Shown: piece by piece, positions 1 to 6,131 of the stretch | Position numbering within the stretch: the stretch's first letter is position 1 | Layout of the letters: each line of letters opens with the position of its first letter | NCBI GenBank assembly: GCA_016763335.1 | Contig: JAESUD010000288.1 | Span: forward strand, 1-7,077 | Length of the DNA stretch: 7,077 nucleotides | Origin: Emcibacteraceae bacterium | GTDB lineage: Bacteria > Pseudomonadota > Alphaproteobacteria > Sphingomonadales > Emcibacteraceae | Direction: 5' to 3' | The notes under the pieces: generated by a model | Told to the model about the DNA's origin: nothing | Database searches by the model: none | Seen by the model: only the letters and a program-made list of their open reading frames with translations | Made by a program: the position numbers and the translations under genes

Positions 1-402
1 ATGATGATGGTGGTGGCAACCGATGCGCCGATTTTATCACGTAATCTTGACCGTTTGGCAAAGCGCGCTATGATGGGGCTTGCCCGCACTGGATCAATTG
101 CGCATAATAGTTCAGGTGATTATGTCATTGCCTTTTCAACCAATAAAGACGTACGCAGGGATAGGGGCGCGAGTGAGCCGGTCCCGTCAAAAACCTTATC
201 AAACACTGCCATGTCACCATTGTTTCAGGCAGTGGTTGAGGCGATACAGGAATCCGTATATAACGCCATGTTAAAAGCAGAAACGGTCACGAGTAGTCGC
301 GGCACACTTGAGGCGATTGATGTTGAGAAAGTTAAAGTAATTCTCAAAAAATATAATGTAATCAATTTTGACGAGACTTTACCGCCGGTAAAACAGAACT
401 AA
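1..402 (+). CDS. DmpA/P1-family aminopeptidase (peptidase family S58), C-terminal part; 5' end outside window
   Basis: This reads as the C-terminal half of a DmpA-type L-aminopeptidase/D-esterase, an Ntn-fold hydrolase that cleaves itself into alpha and beta chains and removes N-terminal residues from small peptides. Visible hallmarks are the opening VVATDAP (residues 4-10), the KRAMMGLARTGS helix (21-32), the NSSGDYVIAFST strand (36-47) and an LFQAVVEAIQESVYNAML helix (74-91) followed by AETVTSS. In the family, the beta chain begins with the nucleophilic serine just before the equivalent of residue 1. The window therefore seems to start at the self-cleavage site, with the catalytic serine just outside; that placement is from memory of the family. 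The three ATG codons at 1-9 are internal, not a start. The TAA stop at 400-402 lies 21 bases before the dehydratase gene, suggesting co-transcription. Confidence 0.85.
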   Translation: MMMVVATDAPILSRNLDRLAKRAMMGLARTGSIAHNSSGDYVIAFSTNKDVRRDRGASEPVPSKTLSNTAMSPLFQAVVEAIQESVYNAMLKAETVTSSRGTLEAIDVEKVKVILKKYNVINFDETLPPVKQN

Positions 403-423
403 AAATCAGAGCAGAGATAAGTA

Positions 424-1389
424 ATGAAAAAAGAAACAGGTACAGACCAATTTATTGAAATTGCCAAAGCAAGTGCGCGGATCAAAAACGTTGTTACGCC
501 TACACCTTTACAACTTAGTAAATCACTAAGCGATGATGCGACAAAAATTTATTATAAGATGGAAAACCTTAATCCAACAGGTTCGTTCAAATTGCGCGGT
601 GCGGCTAATAAAATACTCTCTATGTCAGATGCGGAACGTAAAAAAGGCGTTGTGACGGCCTCGACTGGAAATCATGGTGCCGGTATTGGATATATGTGTA
701 AGCACACCGGGTGCAAAGGGACGGTTTTTGCCCCGAGCGATGTTTCAGAAGCTAAATATAAAGGTATGATCTCCTACGGTGTTGATGTTGTAAAAACAGA
801 TGGTGATCCTATCAAGGGGGAAATCGCTTCCCGTAAATATGCTGCGGAAAATAATATCCCTTATATTTCCCCTTATAATGATGCTCAAATAATTGGTGGG
901 CAGGGTACAATCGGCTTTGAATTATTTTCAGAAGTATCTGATCTTGATGCTGTTTTTATATCGCTTGGTGGTGGCGGGCTAATGTCCGGGATTGCTATTG
1001 CTATGGCCAACCTTTCACCAAAAACTAAAATTATTGCCGTATCACCGACCAATTCAAAAGTTATGATGGACAGTATTCCAGCGGGAAAAATTCTTGATTT
1101 GCCCTCTACACCAACTCTTTCTGACGGAACGGCCGGCGGGGTTGAAGTTGGTACAATTACATTTGAATATTGCCGCGATTATGTGGATGAATATATTGAT
1201 GTAAGTGAAGATGAACTTATTGAAGGACTTAGAATATTCATTGATGATACGAGAACTATAGGTGAGGGAGCCGTTGGTGTAGCCGTTGCAGGTTATTTGC
1301 AGCAAAAAGAGCGCTGGGTCGGTAAAAAAGTTGCGATTATCGCCTGTGGGGGCAATATATCCCGTAAGGTTTTAAAAGAAATTCTCTAA
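424..1389 (+). CDS. Fold-type II PLP-dependent threonine/serine dehydratase-like enzyme
   Basis: The 321-residue protein belongs to the threonine dehydratase/serine racemase family. These cytoplasmic enzymes use pyridoxal phosphate to eliminate water and ammonia from hydroxy amino acids. The PLP lysine is K56 in NPTGSFKLRGA (50-60). STGNHG (80-85) is the substrate-binding loop, GGGGLMSG (182-189) cradles the phosphate, and CGGN (308-311) sits where the residue contacting the pyridine nitrogen is expected. There is no C-terminal ACT domain, so it is not the isoleucine-regulated biosynthetic IlvA type; the length fits catabolic threonine dehydratase, serine racemase, hydroxyaspartate dehydratase or the EutB (hydroxyectoine utilization) subgroup. 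The segment TLSDGTAGGVEVGTITF (231-247) recalls EutB-like members, but no other ectoine genes are visible, so the substrate stays open. The ATG is preceded by a weak GAGA-type ribosome site. It probably shares an operon with the upstream peptidase. Confidence 0.88.
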   Translation: MKKETGTDQFIEIAKASARIKNVVTPTPLQLSKSLSDDATKIYYKMENLNPTGSFKLRGAANKILSMSDAERKKGVVTASTGNHGAGIGYMCKHTGCKGTVFAPSDVSEAKYKGMISYGVDVVKTDGDPIKGEIASRKYAAENNIPYISPYNDAQIIGGQGTIGFELFSEVSDLDAVFISLGGGGLMSGIAIAMANLSPKTKIIAVSPTNSKVMMDSIPAGKILDLPSTPTLSDGTAGGVEVGTITFEYCRDYVDEYIDVSEDELIEGLRIFIDDTRTIGEGAVGVAVAGYLQQKERWVGKKVAIIACGGNISRKVLKEIL

Positions 1390-1406
1390 TTTTATTGCAA
1401 ATTTAA

Positions 1407-1435
1407 TTGACAGATTATATTTTACTTTGTATTTA
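1407..1435 (+). promoter_or_regulatory. Candidate sigma70-type promoter of the ArsR/SRPBCC pair
   Basis: A perfect TTGACA (1407-1412) is followed after 17 bases by TATTTA (1430-1435), a weak -10 match. An alternative -10, TATATT (1416-1421), has TTGCAA (1395-1400) upstream at a short 15-base spacing. The TATTTA element lies inside the palindrome at 1431-1465, as expected for a promoter repressed by its own product. It sits in the 74-base gap after the dehydratase gene. No terminator hairpin is visible there, so read-through from upstream is also possible. Confidence 0.4.
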
Positions 1436-1465
1436 ACTAATAAGTTATTAACTAAATGGTTAAAT
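1431..1465. promoter_or_regulatory. 35-base imperfect palindrome, candidate operator of the ArsR-type repressor
   Basis: The sequence is symmetric about base 1448. The outer arms ATTTAAC (1431-1437) and GTTAAAT (1459-1465) are exact reverse complements, and so are the inner arms AGTTA (1443-1447) and TAACT (1449-1453). By hand count 14 of 17 arm positions pair. A second, overlapping palindrome TAACT-AATA-AGTTA lies at 1434-1447. Half-sites of the TTAACT/AGTTAA type thus occur four times. ArsR-family dimers bind AT-rich inverted repeats over their own promoters, so this is the natural autoregulatory operator; that role is inferred. The element ends inside the first ATG of the repressor gene. 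Confidence 0.6.
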
Positions 1466-1805
1466 GCAAATGAATACTGATCAATTAAGCATGACATTTT
1501 CTGCACTTGCTGATCCGACCCGTCGGGGGTTATTACAAACACTTGCTAGCGGACAGGCTACAGTAGGCGAACTCGCGCATCCATATTCCATGAGTATGGC
1601 GGCTATTTCAAAGCATCTTAAAGTATTGGAAAACGCGAAACTTATTTCAAGAACCAAAGAAGCGCAGTGGCGCCGTTGTAAGTTTGAGGGGGCGCCGCTT
1701 AAGGATGCTTCGCAGTGGGTGCAAAAATATACGAAGTTTTGGGAAGGGCAGCTTGGCATGCTGGATGATTATCTTATTGAAAGTGAAGGAATGAATAATG
1801 ACTGA
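1464..1805 (+). CDS. ArsR-family winged-helix transcriptional regulator
   Basis: A small DNA-binding protein of 113 residues with the classic ArsR opening FSALADPTRRGLLQTL (12-27) and a helix-turn-helix from about 33 to 61, including the recognition helix MAAISKHLKVLENAKLI. A wing follows (ISRTKEAQWRRCKF). The only cysteine is C72 and there is no ELCVCDL-type metal site, so it is probably not an arsenic or metal sensor. It resembles the SdpR-like branch often paired with SRPBCC proteins. The start is ambiguous: ATG 1464 ends the candidate operator and ATG 1470 (M3) lies just after it, and neither has a clear Shine-Dalgarno. The gene overlaps the SRPBCC gene by 8 bases, indicating translational coupling. 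It likely represses its own operon; the effector is unknown. Confidence 0.9.
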   Translation: MQMNTDQLSMTFSALADPTRRGLLQTLASGQATVGELAHPYSMSMAAISKHLKVLENAKLISRTKEAQWRRCKFEGAPLKDASQWVQKYTKFWEGQLGMLDDYLIESEGMNND

Positions 1806-2247
1806 TATGAGAAAAATTGAAAATCCTTTTGTGGTTAAAGTTGTCCGTGAATTTAATTTCCCCATTGAGCGGGTATTCGATGCGTGGCTTGACGGTGATA
1901 ATATAGGTAAGTGGTTTTTTGCCACACCGGATGGCGATTTAAGAGAATTATCAATAGATCCAAAAGTTGGCGGTGGTTTTGTTGTTGCAGAACAGCGCGG
2001 CGACGAGCTGGCGAGACATGTTGGCACTTATCATGAAATAGTGAGGCCAAATAGACTTGTATTCAGTTATTATTATGACACTGGTGAAGCAGAACTTAGC
2101 TCAAATGTAACCGTGGAACTTACAACAACTGATGACGGATGTTCACTTGCGCTAACTCACGAAATGGATGATATATATTCAGAATATGAACAAAGTGCAA
2201 TTGAAGGCTGGAATATGGTGTTGAGCGGACTTGAAGCTGTACTTTAA
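1798..2247 (+). CDS. SRPBCC / AHSA1-domain protein
   Basis: A 149-residue START-like (SRPBCC superfamily, Aha1 C-terminal-like) protein, a fold with a deep hydrophobic ligand cavity. Typical signatures are REFNFPIERVFDAWLD (17-32), KWFF (38-41), KVGGGF (56-61), the GTYHEIVRPNRLVFSY strand pair (76-91) and the closing helix GWNMVLSGLEAVL (137-149). No signal peptide or membrane segment is present, so it is cytoplasmic. A good ribosome site AAGGA (1786-1790) sits 7 bases before ATG 1798, inside the end of the regulator gene. ArsR-SRPBCC pairs are common in proteobacteria and actinobacteria; the SRPBCC partner is suspected to bind a small lipophilic molecule or take part in detoxification, but the ligand here cannot be read from sequence. 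It ends four bases from the opposing gene's stop codon. Confidence 0.9.
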   Translation: MTDMRKIENPFVVKVVREFNFPIERVFDAWLDGDNIGKWFFATPDGDLRELSIDPKVGGGFVVAEQRGDELARHVGTYHEIVRPNRLVFSYYYDTGEAELSSNVTVELTTTDDGCSLALTHEMDDIYSEYEQSAIEGWNMVLSGLEAVL

Positions 2248-2251
2248 ATAT

Positions 2252-2515
2252 TTAATGTGTGCTTTGGCTTGCTTGTTCAGCTTCCATTTTTTCTACTGCG
2301 GTGGCTGCTTCCCCGTAAATGCGGCCTTCAAGGGATAGTTCAAGAAACAAAATATAATCATCTTTATCGGTAATTTTATCACGGGCCATTTCAACGACTT
2401 CAAGCTGAGACGTAGCGGATAAATCATATTTATTGATGAGTATAATTAATTTTTGGCTTATTATTTCAAGCTCCTTACGGATATTGTTGATTGTAAGTTC
2501 GTCTGATTTAAGCAT
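2252..2515 (-). CDS. Small hypothetical protein, 87 aa, acidic and helical
   Basis: I do not recognise a family. The gene is read right to left, from ATG at 2515-2513 to TAA at 2254-2252. It looks real because an AGGAA ribosome site (complement of 2521-2525) lies 5 bases before the ATG and the frame fills the space exactly up to the convergent SRPBCC gene, leaving four bases between stops. The protein is predicted mostly helical: an amphipathic stretch NIRKELEIISQKLIILINKY (11-30), a second helix around 37-48, then DKDDYILFLELSLEGRIYGEAATAVEKMEAEQ (50-81). It is rich in Glu, Asp and Lys, has no cysteine, signal peptide or membrane span, and could be a small cytoplasmic dimer. It is divergent from the EAL-domain gene, so shared control across 2516-2676 is possible. 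Confidence 0.6.
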   Translation of the reverse strand: MLKSDELTINNIRKELEIISQKLIILINKYDLSATSQLEVVEMARDKITDKDDYILFLELSLEGRIYGEAATAVEKMEAEQASQSTH

Positions 2516-2612
2516 TTTTATTCCTACGGGTTATTCGTAATCATTTATTAATAATTTAAATTTAATTTCAATGAATGCAACGGTACTTTTTAATACATCT
2601 ATGAAATAATTA

Positions 2613-2627
2613 ATAACATATTGTTAT
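2613..2627. repeat. Short perfect inverted repeat in the divergent intergenic region
   Basis: ATAACA (2613-2618) and TGTTAT (2622-2627) are perfect reverse complements separated by TAT. An overlapping TTGT-TAT-ACAA repeat lies at 2621-2631. It covers the proposed -35 of the EAL gene and lies between divergently oriented genes, so a regulator site is possible. The whole 161-base region is very AT-rich, so chance is a real alternative. The rest of 2516-2676 shows nothing else I can name. Confidence 0.35.
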
Positions 2628-2649
2628 ACAAGTATTTTTTATTTAGAAT
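2621..2649 (+). promoter_or_regulatory. Candidate promoter of the GGDEF/EAL gene
   Basis: TTGTTA (2621-2626, 4 of 6 matching TTGACA) is followed after exactly 17 bases by TAGAAT (2644-2649, 5 of 6 matching TATAAT). This would start transcription near 2656, leaving a leader of about 20 bases before GTG 2677. A perfect TATAAT also lies at 2671-2676 but has no recognisable -35 at the right distance. If that one is used, the GTG start cannot be. Confidence 0.4.
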
Positions 2650-2676
2650 GCCCTTGTTCCTCAAATAGCATATAAT

Positions 2677-5079
2677 GTGTTATCTACCGTAACGCTCGGA
2701 GTAAATATAATAGTTGAAATTGATCATATTAAAGAAAAGCATGAAGGTCGCCTGCAAAGTGTCCAGATACTTCCTGATCAATTAAGAATTCTATTCTCCC
2801 ATATTGCACAAAATACCGTTGCCAGTATTGTCATTCTGGTTGTTTATTTTTGGATGTTTAATGATAATTTCACGTCAAATATTCAATATTACTGGCTTGC
2901 AACGATATTGATTTTATTAATGGCCAGAATGGTTTTTTATTTCCGTTCCTTAAAAGGGTCATTAGCAAGTAAACCGAAAAAATGGCTATATTTATATGCT
3001 GTTTTAATGTTTTTCATGGGCTCGACATGGGGATATACTATTTTTATCCCGATTGTTGTATCGGATGAAACGCTGATATCGGTGTCGGTTATCAGTTTGC
3101 TGATGGGTTTGGCGGGAATATCTTCTATCAGTAGTGCTGCCCATCCAATTGTGATTTGGTCATTTTTAATTCCTTTGGCTTTCTGCGCTTCTATGTTTTT
3201 GATTGATCAGTCTCCTGAAGAATTTGGTATGTTAATGGGGGTCGGTGCGATAGCATTTTGCAGCGCAACTGGATTTGTCGGGCATACAATCCATAAAATG
3301 ATTGTTAGTGCGCTTTTTCTCGAAGTTCGAAATACATCATTAATGGATGAAGTGGTCCAGATAGCTAAACAGAACCAAAAATCTTATGAAGGGTTTCAGG
3401 TTTTACTTGATAATCTTGGTGCTGGTGCGGCGATGTTTGATAAACATCATAAAATTATTTCCTGGAATAAATCATTCGAAAATATCTTTAATATTCCGAC
3501 AGGTCTTATCAGGCGCGGTATGAGTTTAAAGAATATTATTCGAAAGATTATTAAACAGTCTTGGCAAAATAATATTGATGTTAATCATGCCGCAGATTCC
3601 CACATCAAAGAAATTTTATCAGACACCAGTGAAAGTGAAATGGTAAAACTGGTTCTTGCCGACGGTCGAAATTTATACAGCAAAGTTATGAAAATAAATG
3701 ATGATCAGATAGTGCTGAACTATACTGATGTTACCTCGCTTGAACAGGCACGCGCAGATGATATTATTCATGTCTTACAGCATGATAGCTTAACCGGACT
3801 GCCTAATCATATTTTGCATAAAAAAGAAGTGCGAAGAAGAATTATAGATTACAGACATTCTGCATCATCTGATGCAGATGATCATTTTATGGCTCTCATA
3901 CATTTTGGATTAAATTCACTTAATGAAATATATGAATTTTTAGGGTTGAGCGCCGGTGATCAAGTTGTGACAGAAGTTGCAAATCGCTGCAAAAAATTTC
4001 TCGATGAAGATGTTTATCTGGCACATGTTGCCTATGATGAGTTTCGTATTATCACATGCCATGAAAAAGATATTGATGAAGTCATCATGTTGGCTGAAAA
4101 ATTAATTGATGTCATAAGTGCGCCGATTGAAATTGCCAGTAATTCAATAACAATGACGACATCAGTGGGTATAAGTACTTATCCTAAACATGCCGATAAG
4201 ACTGATATTCTCAATAGAAATGCCAAAATTGCTTTTAACAAAGCGAAGTTACCAAAAGAAGACAATATTGTTGTTTATGATCACGGAATGCATTCGAAAA
4301 TCATGCAACGCAGTAATATGTTATTTGATATTAATGACAGTATAAAGAAAAGCGAATTTCTATTACATTACCAACCACAAATTGATGTTAAGAGCCGTCA
4401 AATAATTGGGGTTGAAGCATTGTTAAGATGGCAACATCCCGATAAAGGCTGGATTTCGCCGGATGATTTTATACCACTTGCTGAACACACAAAACAAATT
4501 ATCCCTCTTACTGAACAGTTTTTACCAGAAGCCTGTTATCAGGCAAAAAGGTGGCAGGATCAGGGTTTGCCATCAATAATTATGTCGGTGAATATTTCAC
4601 CTTTTCATTTCCATGAAAAAGGGTTTACCAAATTTGTTCGAGACTGTTTTGAAGATGCCAAACTCGATCCGGAATGTCTTGATCTTGAAATCACCGAAGG
4701 CGTGATCATGAGCCAGACGGAAGAGATCATTAACATTTTGCATGAGCTTTCCGAAATGGGTGTAAAGCTTTCCATTGATGATTTCGGTACAGGATACTCA
4801 TCTCTCGCTTATCTAAGGCGGTTGCCTGTTGATAAGTTGAAAATTGATCAAACCTTTATTAAGGACATGGTCGGCGATGAAAGTGCGCTTTCGCTTGTGG
4901 AGGCGGTGATTAGGTTAGGACACAGTTTTAACCTTAATGTCATCGCAGAAGGCGTGGAAACAGAAGAGCAGCTACAAAAGCTTTTAGAAATGAAATGTGA
5001 TCAGGCACAAGGGTATTTGATTAAACGCCCTGAGAAAGCAGACGACATTTCAAGATGGATAAACGATAATTTCAAATAA
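2677..5079 (+). CDS. Membrane PAS-GGDEF-EAL protein, probable c-di-GMP phosphodiesterase with degenerate GGDEF domain
   Basis: An 800-residue inner-membrane signalling protein. About six membrane helices lie between 46 and 205, a hydrophobic sensor region I cannot assign to a named MASE family. A PAS-like domain (about 240-352, starting FQVLLDNLGAGAAMFD) follows, then GGDEF (about 366-536) and EAL (about 550-795). The GGDEF domain keeps HDSLTGLPN (369-377) but its signature is AYDEF (452-456). The usual IDLD and ND residues are replaced (F410-G411-L412-N413, Y419, E420), and no RxxD inhibitory site is seen, so cyclase activity is unlikely. The EAL domain looks intact: E580-A-L, N639, E671, D701-D702 in DDFGTGYSS, K722, E758, E761 and Q778. 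It should hydrolyse c-di-GMP. The start is GTG 2677, the most upstream possible start after an in-frame TAG at 2644, with no clear Shine-Dalgarno; the first in-frame ATG is Met60, inside the first helix. Confidence 0.9.
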   Translation: MLSTVTLGVNIIVEIDHIKEKHEGRLQSVQILPDQLRILFSHIAQNTVASIVILVVYFWMFNDNFTSNIQYYWLATILILLMARMVFYFRSLKGSLASKPKKWLYLYAVLMFFMGSTWGYTIFIPIVVSDETLISVSVISLLMGLAGISSISSAAHPIVIWSFLIPLAFCASMFLIDQSPEEFGMLMGVGAIAFCSATGFVGHTIHKMIVSALFLEVRNTSLMDEVVQIAKQNQKSYEGFQVLLDNLGAGAAMFDKHHKIISWNKSFENIFNIPTGLIRRGMSLKNIIRKIIKQSWQNNIDVNHAADSHIKEILSDTSESEMVKLVLADGRNLYSKVMKINDDQIVLNYTDVTSLEQARADDIIHVLQHDSLTGLPNHILHKKEVRRRIIDYRHSASSDADDHFMALIHFGLNSLNEIYEFLGLSAGDQVVTEVANRCKKFLDEDVYLAHVAYDEFRIITCHEKDIDEVIMLAEKLIDVISAPIEIASNSITMTTSVGISTYPKHADKTDILNRNAKIAFNKAKLPKEDNIVVYDHGMHSKIMQRSNMLFDINDSIKKSEFLLHYQPQIDVKSRQIIGVEALLRWQHPDKGWISPDDFIPLAEHTKQIIPLTEQFLPEACYQAKRWQDQGLPSIIMSVNISPFHFHEKGFTKFVRDCFEDAKLDPECLDLEITEGVIMSQTEEIINILHELSEMGVKLSIDDFGTGYSSLAYLRRLPVDKLKIDQTFIKDMVGDESALSLVEAVIRLGHSFNLNVIAEGVETEEQLQKLLEMKCDQAQGYLIKRPEKADDISRWINDNFK

Positions 5080-5100
5080 TATCGTTGTTATATTGTTTCG

Positions 5101-5130
5101 TTGACATGAATAGCGTTTTTTTCATATAAA
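5101..5130 (+). promoter_or_regulatory. Sigma70-type promoter of the TPR/permease operon
   Basis: A perfect TTGACA (5101-5106) and TATAAA (5125-5130) are separated by 18 bases. Transcription would start near 5137, about 30 bases before the first ATG of the TPR gene. This is the best promoter match in the window. It lies 21 bases after the EAL gene stop, with no visible terminator between them, so some read-through is likely. Confidence 0.6.
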
Positions 5131-5168
5131 ATGACTAAATTCCGTTAGAGAATAATTCTTAACAAAAT

Positions 5169-6122
5169 ATGGGCCTTAATATGTACAAAAAAGTAATCAG
5201 CTTAATTTTCGTAGCTTCACTCATGTCTATCGGTAATGTATACGCTCAGAGCAATATTTTGCCGGAAGTGCCAGAGGGGGCTGAGGCTATTTCTTTAAAC
5301 GGTAAAGTTCTTACGATGCCTGACCCGACAAATGAGACCGTGATTAAAAACCTTTCCACAACCCGTGCCAGATACATGGATTATCCAATGGATCCTGAAA
5401 GAGTGATTTGGTACGGACGTAGGCTCAGTTACGCCGGTGATTACCGCAAGGCGATAAAGATTTTTACTGAAGGCACACTTGATAGCCCTAATGACGCGCG
5501 TATCTACCGTCACCGCGGTCACCGCTATATTACAATTCGTGAATTTGACCGGGCAATAGCTGATCTTGAAAAAGCAGCGACATTGATTAAAGGAAAAACC
5601 AATTCGGTTGAACCAGATGGCGCGCCGAACGAGTTTAATACGCCTATAAGCACTCTTCATGGCAATATATATTACCATCTAGGTCTTGCGTATTATTTAA
5701 AGCAGGATTTTGAAAATGCCAAGCGGGTTTACGATCTTGATTTTAATGTCGCACGTAATGATGATAATCAAGTGTCCATAGCCCATTGGCGTTATATGAT
5801 ACGCCGCCGCATGGGTGAAAGCCATGATCAAGCTAAACATGTACTTGATACAATAAACGCAGATATGAAAATTCTTGAAAATCATACCTATCATAAACTA
5901 GACCTTTTTTATAAAGGGGAGATTTCGGAAAAGGAAATTTCAGAAACTATTGATATAGAAGATTCCGGTGATGCCGCCACCGCATATGGCCTCGCTAATT
6001 GGTATTATTATAATGGTGACGTTGATAAAGCAAAAGCCATGATGGAAAAAATGCTTAATGCCAAAGCATGGGGTTCATTCGGTTTTATTGCCGCTGAAGC
6101 CGATCTAGCAGCAATGAATTAA
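5169..6122 (+). CDS. Exported TPR-repeat protein
   Basis: A 317-residue protein with an N-terminal signal peptide: lysines at 7-8, a hydrophobic stretch VISLIFVASLMSIGNV (9-24) and a likely signal peptidase I site after VYA (cleavage 26/27). There is no lipobox cysteine, so it should be free in the periplasm. Four helical-pair repeats resemble TPRs: about 77-110 (YGRRLSYAGDYRKAIKIFTEG), 111-140 (RGHRYITIREFDRAIADLEKA), 164-197 (YYHLGLAYYLKQDFENAKRVY) and 268-300 (YGLANWYYYNGDVDKAKAMME). TPRs bind other proteins, but no enzymatic domain is visible and no specific role can be given. Start 5169 gives a slightly long signal peptide; ATG 5181 (M5) gives a more standard 22-residue one. Neither has a strong ribosome site. 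It is nine bases upstream of an amino-acid permease gene and probably co-transcribed with it. Confidence 0.85.
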   Translation: MGLNMYKKVISLIFVASLMSIGNVYAQSNILPEVPEGAEAISLNGKVLTMPDPTNETVIKNLSTTRARYMDYPMDPERVIWYGRRLSYAGDYRKAIKIFTEGTLDSPNDARIYRHRGHRYITIREFDRAIADLEKAATLIKGKTNSVEPDGAPNEFNTPISTLHGNIYYHLGLAYYLKQDFENAKRVYDLDFNVARNDDNQVSIAHWRYMIRRRMGESHDQAKHVLDTINADMKILENHTYHKLDLFYKGEISEKEISETIDIEDSGDAATAYGLANWYYYNGDVDKAKAMMEKMLNAKAWGSFGFIAAEADLAAMN

Positions 6123-6131
6123 TCGTTATTA

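Noticed and set aside
80..274. 64-residue + strand reading frame inside the peptidase gene
   Set aside because: It lies wholly within a well-supported gene in another frame and has no domain character or ribosome site.
1054..1305. - strand frame inside the dehydratase gene
   Set aside because: It is antisense to conserved PLP-enzyme sequence and its composition is not protein-like.
1481..2050. Three - strand frames opposite the ArsR and SRPBCC genes
   Set aside because: They are shadows of two recognisable conserved genes, with no independent start signals.
2521..2600. Promoter for the - strand small gene
   Set aside because: TTGCAT and TTGAAA on the - strand could be -35 elements, but no convincing -10 lies at the right spacing in this very AT-rich stretch.
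5080..5100. Terminator after the EAL gene
   Set aside because: AATAT and ATATT could pair weakly, but there is no GC-rich stem or following T-run.
5295..5894. Two - strand frames opposite the TPR gene
   Set aside because: They are antisense to TPR coding sequence and show low-complexity, non-conserved-looking translations.
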